DNA from: Bacillota bacterium
Lineage (GTDB): Bacteria; Bacillota_A; Clostridia; DSM-8532
NCBI GenBank assembly: GCA_023424865.1
Contig: JAFADM010000173.1
Location: 1-9,401, forward strand
Direction of reading: 5' to 3'
Length of the DNA: 9,401 bases
The notes beneath the pieces were generated by a model that searched no databases, was not told the DNA's origin, and saw nothing but the letters and a program-made list of their open reading frames with translations. The position numbers and the translations under genes were made by a program. This document shows positions 1 to 6,030 of the stretch, in pieces (position 1 is the stretch's first letter; every line of letters starts with the position of its first letter).

Positions 1-4
1 TAGG

Positions 5-571
5 TTATTCGGCGGGCTTGAATAAGCTGAGGGCTTTTTCAACCTTAACCCGCCAGACCATATGAGAGGAGCCTTCGCCCCAAAAATCCTTTAGGAAGTA
101 TTCCGGCGGGCCATATTTTTTGCGCCATATTTTCTGTGCTTCCTTAAACCCGCTGTCAAAGCAAAATTCGTCTACCCCTTTTGCCTCCAGCTCCCTGAAA
201 AGGCGGTAAAGAAGCTGGGAAGCCACGCCCTGGCGATGATAGCCGGGATGGGTATAAACCGTGCCTATTTCAGGCAGGCCTTCAAGTTCATTATTGGTGC
301 AGCGTTTCATAAGATCATTGGCGATGCCGGATTCCACGCACCCGATGATCCGGCCCTGGTATTCTGCGAAAAGAAAGAATCTGTCCCTTCCGGCCGTTTC
401 AAAATCCTGTTTTAGAATGCGCTTTTTATCCTCCCATTCCTCAAGCATTCCATTTGCATCGTCTATACCGTTTATTTCATATGCGTAAGTTAAAACCGTT
501 TTGAAAAAATTATAAATTGCTTCTGTTTCTTCTCTTTTGGGTCTTCTTATTATGAATTTGCTTTTTTCCAT
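5..571 (-). CDS. GNAT-family N-acetyltransferase (first of tandem pair)
   Basis: This is a 188-residue protein of the GNAT superfamily, which transfers an acetyl group from acetyl-CoA to an amine; the substrate cannot be told. The acetyl-CoA-binding strand and loop is at about residues 100-118, where PEIGTVYTHPGYHRQGVA includes the HRQGVA pyrophosphate loop, a variant of the usual Q/RxxGxG/A. The C-terminal half (FDSGF, IWRKKYG) fits GNAT motif B. It is soluble, with no signal peptide or membrane segment. The frame is open back to a TTG at 598, but the ATG at 571 is preferred because AGAGGA lies 10 nt upstream (582-587), whereas the TTG has no good site and abuts a hairpin. It lies downstream of a second GNAT gene on the same strand and may be co-transcribed with it. 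The family call is firm; the role is unknown. Confidence 0.86.
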   Translation of the reverse strand: MEKSKFIIRRPKREETEAIYNFFKTVLTYAYEINGIDDANGMLEEWEDKKRILKQDFETAGRDRFFLFAEYQGRIIGCVESGIANDLMKRCTNNELEGLPEIGTVYTHPGYHRQGVASQLLYRLFRELEAKGVDEFCFDSGFKEAQKIWRKKYGPPEYFLKDFWGEGSSHMVWRVKVEKALSLFKPAE

Positions 572-597
572 ACGAAAAGTATCCTCTTTTAATTCCA

Positions 598-625
598 ATC
601 CAGGGAACAGCTCTTTTCCCCGGAT
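598..625 (-). promoter_or_regulatory. Leader hairpin just upstream of the first GNAT gene
   Basis: The arms at 598-607 and 616-625 pair over 10 bp, with one G-U pair and an 8-nt loop. On the minus strand the hairpin ends 10 nt before the AGAGGA ribosome binding site of the GNAT gene starting at 571. No U-run follows on that strand, so it is not a typical terminator of the upstream gene. It could stabilise a processed 5' end or modulate translation. On the plus strand a run of T (631-635) follows at a distance, which could make it a weak terminator for plus-strand transcription. Confidence 0.4.
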
Positions 626-701
626 AGCCTGTTTTTAGAATGAATAGACGAGCTTTGAAAACAACACTTTTTACAATGATTAGTTGGTAAAGGTTCACCC
701 A

Positions 702-1226
702 TTAAAGCAATAAATTCATCGCAATAACAGTGTGCTCCTTATTACCATAGGTTCTTGCTACGCGTTCCTTTTCAACATATCCCATGCGGCACCAAAAATG
801 AAAACCATTGGTATTTTCCTCTACAACAGCGATTCTCAGCTTTTGGCCGTGATTTTCAGAAACCAGGGTTTTTAGAAAATCATGCACTTTACGCCCTAAT
901 CCGTTTTTTCTTTCGCCGGGGTCAATGAGCATTAAGCCGATTATCCATTCGCCCACATCTTTGTAATCCTTAATTAAGTCAATGACTCCAATTAAAACGG
1001 CTTTTTCATTGTATACTCCAAAAACAAATTTGTCCTCCATAGTCTTTTCCGGCGGCATATCGAAAAGCACACTGTGCCCGGCATCCTTTTCCGGCGGCCT
1101 GCCTTCGACAAGCTCCGAAAAGTCGGAGCACCTTTCGCACAGGTTTTGCACCTCGGCTTCATTCGCACCGGACAATAGGCGTATAGTGTAGGGTGATTCG
1201 CCCTGTATTTTGTATTCAGCCAGCAT
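702..1226 (-). CDS. GNAT-family N-acetyltransferase (second of tandem pair)
   Basis: This is a 174-residue soluble GNAT acetyltransferase, different in sequence from its neighbour, so the pair is not a recent duplication. The acetyl-CoA site is canonical: the strand WIIGLMLIDP (about 94-103) leads into RKNGLG (106-111), matching R-x-x-G-x-G. Motif B follows at about 137-150 (ENTNGFHFWCRMGY). The N-terminal region with CERCSDFSELVEG and EDKFVFGVY resembles a common clostridial GNAT subgroup of unknown substrate. An ATG at 1235 has its AGG directly adjacent, which is too close. The ATG at 1226 has AGGA 8 nt upstream and is chosen. A promoter candidate lies about 40 nt upstream. It is the first gene of a likely two-gene transcript. 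Confidence 0.87.
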   Translation of the reverse strand: MLAEYKIQGESPYTIRLLSGANEAEVQNLCERCSDFSELVEGRPPEKDAGHSVLFDMPPEKTMEDKFVFGVYNEKAVLIGVIDLIKDYKDVGEWIIGLMLIDPGERKNGLGRKVHDFLKTLVSENHGQKLRIAVVEENTNGFHFWCRMGYVEKERVARTYGNKEHTVIAMNLLL

Positions 1227-1265
1227 TTTCTTCATCCTGATTTCTGCATTTCTGCTTTTTTCTCT

Positions 1266-1296
1266 ATTTTACCATACCCTTTCCTGGTTTTGTCCT
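1266..1296 (-). promoter_or_regulatory. Extended -10 promoter for the GNAT pair
   Basis: On the minus strand, TGG-TAAAAT (-10 at 1266-1271 with TG one base upstream) matches an extended -10 element with 5 of 6 bases of TATAAT. AGGACA at 1291-1296 is a weak -35 with a long 19-nt spacer, which extended -10 promoters tolerate. It would give a leader of about 30 nt before the ATG at 1226. Confidence 0.5.
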
Positions 1297-1361
1297 TTTT
1301 CAATACCTTCAGCCTGACTCCAATAAGCATGCCATTAAAAGGATAAAAATTTCAAATTTCA

Positions 1362-1390
1362 TGCAACCAAATAGAATATTTGGGTAGTAG
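1362..1390 (+). promoter_or_regulatory. ECF-type promoter of the sigma operon, with dyad in spacer
   Basis: TGCAACC at 1362-1368 resembles the AAC-containing -35 element of ECF sigma promoters. About 16 nt later comes GTAGTAG (1384-1390) in the -10 position. The spacer holds a perfect 7-bp inverted repeat, CCAAATA-gaa-TATTTGG (1367-1383). Such promoters are usually recognised by the sigma factor they drive, so autoregulation is inferred. A vegetative alternative is TTTCAA (1350-1355) with TAGAAT (1372-1377), spacer 16 nt, but its -35 is poor. Confidence 0.42.
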
Positions 1391-1431
1391 ATAGGTAACA
1401 GGAAACAAATTAAAAGACAGGAGGGGAACGG

Positions 1432-2001
1432 ATGAAGGATAGCGATATTGTTGAGCTATATTGGACGCGCGCTGAAAATGCCATTGCTGAAACCGCTTTG
1501 AAATATGGAAAATACTGTTATGCTATTGCTCTTAATATCCTTTTTAATACTGAGGATGCAGAAGAAAGCGTGAATGATGCATACCTGGGTGCATGGAACA
1601 CGATGCCGCCTCACCGCCCGTCCATCCTGTCAACATTCTTGGGAAAGATAACCCGGCGCATAGCTCTGAATAAATGGCGAGATAAAAATGCAGACAAGCG
1701 GGGTAGAGGAGAGATCGCATTAGTTCTCGACGAATTAAAGGACTGTATTCCGTCAAGTAATGACGTTGAAAGGGAAATACAAATGGCAGAGCTGGAAAAG
1801 GCGGTTTCATCTTTTGTAAAGGCACTGCCAAATAGTGAGAGATGGGTGTTCATCTGCCGCTATTGGTATCTTGATCCCATACCCACCATATGCAAACATT
1901 TTGGTTATAGCCAAAGCAAGGTTAAATCTATGCTCCACAGAACGAGGGCAAAGCTCATGATTTCTTTAAAGGAGGAGGACGTTATTAATGACAACTTATA
2001 A
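1432..2001 (+). CDS. ECF-type RNA polymerase sigma factor
   Basis: This is a 189-residue sigma-70-family protein of extracytoplasmic-function size, having only regions 2 and 4. Region 2 spans about residues 22-85, with the core-binding and -10-melting helices visible as EDAEESVNDAYLGAWNTMPP and STFLGKITRRIALNKWR. A charged linker follows (about 86-125). Region 4 (about 127-183) contains a helix-turn-helix, with LPNSERWVFICRYWYLD leading into CKHFGYSQSKVKSMLHRTR, which would read the -35 element. The start is firm: AGGAGG at 1419-1424 lies 7 nt before the ATG. Its end overlaps the downstream membrane gene by 14 bp in another frame, and that gene's ribosome binding site lies inside this gene, implying coupled synthesis of sigma factor and inhibitor. 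It likely activates its own promoter. The stimulus and other targets are unknown. Confidence 0.92.
   Translation: MKDSDIVELYWTRAENAIAETALKYGKYCYAIALNILFNTEDAEESVNDAYLGAWNTMPPHRPSILSTFLGKITRRIALNKWRDKNADKRGRGEIALVLDELKDCIPSSNDVEREIQMAELEKAVSSFVKALPNSERWVFICRYWYLDPIPTICKHFGYSQSKVKSMLHRTRAKLMISLKEEDVINDNL
1968..1978 (+). promoter_or_regulatory. Ribosome binding site of the anti-sigma gene inside the sigma gene
   Basis: A strong AAAGGAGGAGG lies within the last codons of the sigma gene and ends about 9 nt before the ATG at 1988. This fixes the start of the second gene and suggests translational coupling that keeps the two proteins in balance. Confidence 0.8.
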
Positions 2002-2953
2002 GTTGCTTGAAGCAATAGGAGCAATAGATGATAAGGATATTCGGGCCGCCAGAGGGTGTGAGAATCCAGCAAACCGCCGTAAAGCCAAATGGGGTTTGAT
2101 TGCAGCCTGCTTGATGCTTTGCATTGCTTTTTTAGGAACCGCATATGCACAAGGCTTGATTTCATTTGATTGGGTTGAGAAATTATTTGGGATAGATGAA
2201 AAAACAGAACTGTTGGAGGACAATATGGTTCCAGTCAACAAAAGTATCGTCTCCAACGGCATTACCCTGACAATACAGAGCATTGTCACAGATGGGTCAT
2301 CGGTCTATGCGGATTTCAGAATTGATAAGCTTCCATCCGAAGAAGTACAAACAAATCTTTCTTTTTCCATATCTGTTCGAAATAGCTTCGGTCTTGATTT
2401 TGGCGGCTACTCTGGAGGACAGATTGCCTTAATACCAATTGAAGACAGCCAGAAGAGCTCTGAGAATAATGGTCATGAATATATACTTCTTGCCAGAGTT
2501 TCCGGCTTAAATGAGAGTTTGCTTGGGAAAAATATCACCTTAACCGCAAAATACAATGAGTATTACTACTTGGAAAGCTACGAGGATAGCGTAATTAAAA
2601 GCGGCGAACTCACCAACGAGTGGGTTTTCAAAATAAGATTAAATGATTCAATGGAATCAGTGAGTTATAGGATGGCGGATGGTACCCCTGTTACAATTAC
2701 ACCGATATCCTTTTCTTTGGAACAGACTCATTTTTTTAGTCAAACCGCGGACCATTTTAAAGTTGAAATGACCGACGGCGGCTTGATCGATTTGATGGGC
2801 AGCAGCAGCTTTGAAAAGGGACACATTGACGCGAACGGCAAAGAAGTGCCCAGCTATAAAATAAGCAGTATCCTGTTTGCGGAAATTATTAATCCAAAGG
2901 ATGTGTCTGCTCTTTGGGTGGATGATATCCGGTATGAGCTTATTCAAGATTGA
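1988..2953 (+). CDS. Single-pass membrane DUF4179-like protein, probable anti-sigma factor
   Basis: This 321-residue protein has a short cytoplasmic N-terminus (about 1-34), one membrane segment at about 35-54 (WGLIAACLMLCIAFLGTAYA) preceded by positive residues NRRKAK, and a large extracellular part. The N-terminal LLEAIGAIDDKDIRAA is a motif I associate with membrane partners of clostridial ECF sigma factors. After the membrane, VNKSIVSNGITLTIQSIVTD matches the DUF4179 type, and residues about 230-320 resemble the DUF5643 C-terminal domain often found with it. The likely role is to hold the sigma factor at the membrane and release it on an envelope signal. This is inferred from topology and the 14-bp overlap with the sigma gene. 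It lacks a recognisable zinc-type anti-sigma motif (HxxxCxxC), so sequestration would have to use another contact. No strong terminator follows. Confidence 0.8.
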   Translation: MTTYKLLEAIGAIDDKDIRAARGCENPANRRKAKWGLIAACLMLCIAFLGTAYAQGLISFDWVEKLFGIDEKTELLEDNMVPVNKSIVSNGITLTIQSIVTDGSSVYADFRIDKLPSEEVQTNLSFSISVRNSFGLDFGGYSGGQIALIPIEDSQKSSENNGHEYILLARVSGLNESLLGKNITLTAKYNEYYYLESYEDSVIKSGELTNEWVFKIRLNDSMESVSYRMADGTPVTITPISFSLEQTHFFSQTADHFKVEMTDGGLIDLMGSSSFEKGHIDANGKEVPSYKISSILFAEIINPKDVSALWVDDIRYELIQD

Positions 2954-3078
2954 TGCAGAAAAGATTGTTGCCGCCGTGCTTTCTCCCGGATCTGCGCTGG
3001 GCGGTATCAGCCGGAGCCACAATCGTATAGTGCTCAAGGAAGGATTTATTCCATGCCGCTTTATCAAGGGTTCCTGTA
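2953..3078 (-). pseudogene. Possible gene remnant downstream of the regulator
   Basis: On the minus strand a frame without a start codon reads through from inside the 3' end of the regulator gene and continues past its stop for about 45 codons, including NKSFLEHYTIVAPADTAQ, to a stop near 2945. The codons look plausible for a real protein, but I do not recognise it. It could be the tail of a decayed gene or of an earlier longer regulator, or chance. Confidence 0.2.
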
Positions 3079-3087
3079 AGGTGGTGA

Positions 3088-4101
3088 TTAGCTGGAACCT
3101 TTCCCGAGTTCGTCCGAGATCCTTTGCCTTATTTTTTCGGCGCTAACGGAAAGGACTCCCAGGGTTTCAAGCCAGTGATCCCTGGCGTTGATATACTCAG
3201 TTTCCGTATCAACAGGGGGCTGGTTAAGCGCAAGTAAAACGCCGGTGCTGTTGCCGCTGTCAAAGAAAAAAAGGCTGCGTTGTATGGCAGCGATGCTGTA
3301 ATTGTTCTGCCTTAGCATGTAAATGATGCGGAGCCGGGCAATCTCGATGTCCCCGTATACCCGTGCATTTCCGCGGCCATTTCGCGGCGTGCGGATAAGT
3401 CCATTGCGTTCCCAGTTGCGTAAAACCTCCGGGGTAACCCCTAATAAATGAGCAGCTTCCTTATGGCTGTAGGTTGCTCCTGTTGTAGGAAGAACCTTTT
3501 CCTCCGTCCAGCTTTTCAGCAATGCCGCGGTTTCCAGCGCAGCGGCATACTCCTTCTCAACAAGGCGCTTATGGCCTTCGGCGCTGGACAGGGCCTTTAT
3601 TAAATCCCATTCCTTTAGAGCGAAAACAATGGTGAAGGCGGATTTTCTCAATGTTTTGTTGGTATAGGGATCGCTGAAAATGGTTCTTAACACCCGGAGC
3701 TGAAGGCGGTGCCGGTGAGTAAACCTCCGATACCCGTTTGCCGAGCGCGGAACAGAGGCTATGAGCCCTATGCGTTCATAAAACCTTATGGTGTTTGGGT
3801 GGACGGACAGTTCCCTTGCAATGTGGCCCGTTGTATCGTGGGAGGCTTTCTCACTTCCGGTTTTGTACGCTATCGGTTTATTGGGGGGCACATACTTTAT
3901 GATGTCTCCGATATCACAGCCAAGAACAGCGCAAATTCTTGCAAGAACGTTTAAATCAGGGCGTTTCACACTGTTGTCTATGTATTGGTTCAATTGGTTT
4001 TTTTGAACATTGGCCATATAGGCCAGCTTGTCTCGGTCATAGCCTTTTTTACGTATGGCTTGCCCAAGCGTTATATCAAAGTGTCCCCATTGATCTGCCA
4101 T
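3088..4101 (-). CDS. Three-domain transcription regulator: Xre/HTH_26-like plus two MerR-type HTH domains
   Basis: This 337-residue cytoplasmic protein has three apparent DNA-binding heads. Residues about 8-73 form a Cro/C1-type (HTH_26-like) domain: LAYMANVQKNQLNQYI followed by LNVLARICAVLGCDIGDIIKYVPP. Residues about 91-140 are a MerR head (HIARELSVHPNTIRFYERIGL then NGYRRF). Residues about 209-280 are a second MerR head (KEAAHLLGVTPEVLRNWERNGLI then NARVYGDIEIARLR). A helical linker (about 150-200) lies between the two MerR heads. The C-terminus is short and shows no known ligand-binding domain. An in-frame TTG at 4164 was rejected because it lies in the -35 box of the best promoter. The ATG at 4101 has GGGGAGG 4 nt upstream. 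Divergent placement from an ABC exporter suggests it controls that operon and possibly itself. The architecture is unusual. Confidence 0.88.
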   Translation of the reverse strand: MADQWGHFDITLGQAIRKKGYDRDKLAYMANVQKNQLNQYIDNSVKRPDLNVLARICAVLGCDIGDIIKYVPPNKPIAYKTGSEKASHDTTGHIARELSVHPNTIRFYERIGLIASVPRSANGYRRFTHRHRLQLRVLRTIFSDPYTNKTLRKSAFTIVFALKEWDLIKALSSAEGHKRLVEKEYAAALETAALLKSWTEEKVLPTTGATYSHKEAAHLLGVTPEVLRNWERNGLIRTPRNGRGNARVYGDIEIARLRIIYMLRQNNYSIAAIQRSLFFFDSGNSTGVLLALNQPPVDTETEYINARDHWLETLGVLSVSAEKIRQRISDELGKGSS

Positions 4102-4105
4102 AATT

Positions 4106-4112
4106 CCTCCCC
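4106..4112 (-). promoter_or_regulatory. Ribosome binding site deciding the regulator start
   Basis: GGGGAGG on the minus strand lies 4 nt before the ATG at 4101. It supports this start over the TTG at 4164, which would lie upstream of the predicted transcription start. Confidence 0.7.
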
Positions 4113-4125
4113 TTTTATGCGCTGC

Positions 4126-4165
4126 TTGATAAATAGAGTATATCAAATTCCTAACAGCTATCAAA
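4126..4165. repeat. TATCAA repeat cluster, candidate operator of the regulator
   Basis: TTGATA (4126-4131) and TATCAA (4141-4146) form a perfect 6-bp inverted repeat with a 9-nt spacer spanning the -10 and start site of the regulator promoter. A further TATCAAA copy at 4159-4165 repeats the one at 4141-4147 in direct orientation at an 18-bp interval. This placement is typical of an autorepressor site. Which domain of the regulator binds it, if any, is unknown. Confidence 0.42.
4137..4164 (-). promoter_or_regulatory. Vegetative promoter of the three-domain regulator
   Basis: On the minus strand, TTGATA (4159-4164) and TATACT (4137-4142) each match the sigma-A consensus at 5 of 6 positions, with a 16-nt spacer. 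Transcription would begin near 4130, about 30 nt before the ATG at 4101. TATCAA repeats overlap the -35, the -10 and the likely start site, which suggests repression. Confidence 0.62.
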
Positions 4166-4179
4166 TAAAACTCTCCAAT

Positions 4180-4211
4180 AATACACCACCCCTAAGGACG
4201 GATGGTACTCT
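4180..4211 (+). promoter_or_regulatory. MerR-style promoter and operator of the exporter operon
   Basis: An imperfect dyad, ACCACCCCT-AAGG-ACGGATGGT (4185-4206), matches in 7 of 9 positions per arm. It resembles the CCCCTAAGG-centred operators of MerR-family drug regulators. It would sit in a 20-nt spacer between a weak -35 AATACA (4180-4185) and a weak -10 TACTCT (4206-4211), the overlong spacing typical of MerR-activated promoters. The predicted start near 4218 would leave a leader of about 18 nt carrying the ribosome binding site. Confidence 0.45.
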
Positions 4212-4222
4212 CTATCCATGAA

Positions 4223-4228
4223 AGGAGG
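4223..4228 (+). promoter_or_regulatory. Ribosome binding site deciding the ATPase start
   Basis: AGGAGG lies 7 nt before the ATG at 4236. The earlier in-frame ATG at 4218 overlaps this site and has none of its own, so 4236 is the likely start. Confidence 0.8.
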
Positions 4229-4235
4229 AAGGTCT

Positions 4236-5240
4236 ATGAAATTTCATATTCATGTGAGGGACCTGTCCAAAATCTACCGCGTTCCTGTGAGAAAAGGGGG
4301 TATGCGCTCGGCATTCAAAAGCCTGATCCGTCCGGAGTATCATGAGGTTAAAGCAGTCAGCAATGTAAGCTTTGAAATTGAAAGAGGGGAGATGGTGGGG
4401 TTTATAGGGCCAAACGGTGCGGGCAAAACCACCACTCTTAAAATGCTGTCGGGGCTTCTTTATCCTACCTCGGGGAATGTTTCCTGCTCCGGCTTCACGC
4501 CATGGATGCGAAAAAAACCATACTTAAAAAAGATCAGCCTGCTTATGGGTAACCGCAATCAATTGCAGTGGAATAATACGGTTTACGATACCATGTTCAT
4601 ATTCAAGGAGATATACGGTGTTTCGGGCACGGATTTTAAAAGGCATCTCTCAGAGCTTTCCGAAATGTTCGACGCGGGCAAGCTTATGGAAAAGCAAGCA
4701 CGAAACCTGTCTCTTGGTGAACGTTCCAAGTGTGAGTTTATGATGGCTCTTTTGCACAAGCCGGAAATCCTTTATCTTGACGAGCCCACCCTTGGCCTGG
4801 ATGTTACCATGCAATTAAGGCTGCGGCAGTATATAAGGCAGTACAATGAGAAATATGGCGCCACAGTAATCCTTACAAGCCATTACATGTCTGACATCGT
4901 TTCCCTCTGTCCCAGGGTAATGCTTATTAATGGCGGCAAATTGCTGTATGACGGAAAGCTGGCCCAGCTTACAGATAAGATGACATCTTATAAAATAATA
5001 AGGCTTACCCTTGAAGATGGGAATGCTCCTGTATGCCAGGAAAGCCTCGGCCAGCAGCATATACCGGCAGAGCTGACCGGAATTTCCGGCAACGAATACA
5101 CCCTGCGTGTCCGGAAAGAGGATTCCGTGAAGGTAAGCTCGGCTTTAATGAGCCATTACAAGCTTATGGATTTTGGAATCGGGGATCCACCCGTTGAAGC
5201 GGTAATCGATAAAATTTATTCCGAGGGGGTGGCTTTATGA
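4236..5240 (+). CDS. ABC-2 exporter ATP-binding protein, COG4586 type
   Basis: This 334-residue cytoplasmic ATPase powers the exporter formed with the next two genes. The nucleotide-binding domain is complete: Walker A GPNGAGKT (58-65), Q-loop glutamine near 109 in NRNQLQW, signature LSLGE (158-162), Walker B ILYLDEP (178-184) with catalytic Glu183, and the switch histidine in TSHYMSD (His216). The N-terminal extension, VRDLSKIYRVPVRKGG followed by SLIRPEYHEVKAV, is characteristic of the COG4586 group that pairs with DUF990 permeases. A C-terminal domain (about 250-334) follows. No membrane segments are present. Its stop overlaps the next start (ATGA), showing tight coupling. The substrate is unknown; members of this group are often annotated as drug or antimicrobial-peptide exporters without proof. 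The divergent MerR-like regulator fits an efflux role. Confidence 0.93.
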   Translation: MKFHIHVRDLSKIYRVPVRKGGMRSAFKSLIRPEYHEVKAVSNVSFEIERGEMVGFIGPNGAGKTTTLKMLSGLLYPTSGNVSCSGFTPWMRKKPYLKKISLLMGNRNQLQWNNTVYDTMFIFKEIYGVSGTDFKRHLSELSEMFDAGKLMEKQARNLSLGERSKCEFMMALLHKPEILYLDEPTLGLDVTMQLRLRQYIRQYNEKYGATVILTSHYMSDIVSLCPRVMLINGGKLLYDGKLAQLTDKMTSYKIIRLTLEDGNAPVCQESLGQQHIPAELTGISGNEYTLRVRKEDSVKVSSALMSHYKLMDFGIGDPPVEAVIDKIYSEGVAL

Positions 5241-6028
5241 ATCTTCGCGGGGGATTAGCCATCATTCGCGGGCAGTTGTTCGGCTTCCTCTCCTCAAAGG
5301 GCTTTTTCTGGACTCTGGCACTGGGATGGATGACCGGTCCTGTTATCTACCTGCTGGTGTGGACGGCAGCCTCGTCGGGAGGAGCCATTGGGGGCTACGA
5401 TAAGAATGGATTCGTTCTGTATTATCTAAGCTTGATTGTTGTAAACCAGTTAACCTATCCCACCTCTCACTGGTCCACGGGAGAAGCCATAAACAACGGC
5501 TCCATAGCCTCTGCGCTGTTGCGTCCCCTGCCGCTCATATATGGTGACATCGGATGCGACATGGCTGTTAAAATGGTATGTATGCCGTTTGTGGCAGTTG
5601 TAACGGTTATTATCGGCTTGCTGTTTAAGGTGCAGGTTGACTTTAAATTAGGGGATTTCGGAATGGCCTTGGCAGCGCTTGCTTTTGCACTGGTCATTCG
5701 ATTTCTCATTGCCCATACCCTTTCGCTGATGGCCTTCTGGACTCAGCAGTCCGGCGCGCTTCTTAGCCTAAACGATACGTTTATTTTTCTTTTTGCCGGG
5801 CAGGCGGCACCTCTGGCGCTGTTTCCGGGTTTTTTGCGGGAGCTGGCAGGCTTTTTACCCTATCGTTACATGGTTTCGTATCCGGTTGAGGTTTTAATGG
5901 GAAAGCTTTCCCCTGGTGAAATAGGAAGAGGCTTCCTGCTTCAGTTTGTATGGATGCTGGTTTTAATACTGATTTGTTATATTGTTAACAAAAAAGGCCT
6001 GAAGAAGCACTCGGCGGTAGGAGGATGA
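5237..6028 (+). CDS. ABC-2 exporter permease, COG4587/DUF990 type (first subunit)
   Basis: This 263-residue integral membrane protein has about six hydrophobic segments, at roughly residues 22-45, 57-74, 110-130, 140-165, 180-200 and 231-250. The cytoplasmic motif GSIASALLRPLPLIYGDIG (88-106) matches the coupling-helix region of ABC-2 permeases of the DUF990 group. FLPYRYMVSYPVEVLMGKLSPGE (206-228) is also typical of that group. It starts inside the stop of the ATPase gene (ATGA) with GAGGGGG 7 nt upstream, so the subunits are made together. It probably forms a heterodimer with the next gene product to make the transmembrane channel. The exported substrate cannot be deduced. Confidence 0.86.
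   Translation: MNLRGGLAIIRGQLFGFLSSKGFFWTLALGWMTGPVIYLLVWTAASSGGAIGGYDKNGFVLYYLSLIVVNQLTYPTSHWSTGEAINNGSIASALLRPLPLIYGDIGCDMAVKMVCMPFVAVVTVIIGLLFKVQVDFKLGDFGMALAALAFALVIRFLIAHTLSLMAFWTQQSGALLSLNDTFIFLFAGQAAPLALFPGFLRELAGFLPYRYMVSYPVEVLMGKLSPGEIGRGFLLQFVWMLVLILICYIVNKKGLKKHSAVGG
6019..6024 (+). promoter_or_regulatory. Ribosome binding site deciding the second permease start
   Basis: AGGAGG directly abuts the ATG at 6025 but lies an ideal 6 nt from the ATG at 6031. The second ATG is therefore the likelier start. Confidence 0.65.
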
Positions 6029-6030
6029 GT

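Noticed and set aside
510..698. 62-residue minus-strand frame overlapping the first GNAT gene and its leader
   Set aside because: It overlaps a convincing gene in another frame, has a basic low-complexity tail, no family resemblance and no good ribosome binding site.
2657..3067. 136-residue minus-strand frame opposite the anti-sigma gene
   Set aside because: It lies antisense to a well-supported gene, shows no recognisable domain and has no ribosome binding site evidence.
3066..3102. Hairpin AAGGGTTCC/GGAACCTTT as a terminator between convergent genes
   Set aside because: The loop is 19 nt, one pair is G-U, no T-run follows on either strand, and it overlaps the end of the regulator coding region.
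2877..3146. 89-residue plus-strand frame bridging the anti-sigma and regulator genes
   Set aside because: It overlaps both flanking genes, and its composition looks like out-of-frame translation.
4102..4164. TTG start at 4164 giving a 358-residue regulator
   Set aside because: The TTG is part of the -35 box of the best promoter, so it would not be transcribed; the ATG at 4101 has a strong ribosome binding site and begins just before the HTH.
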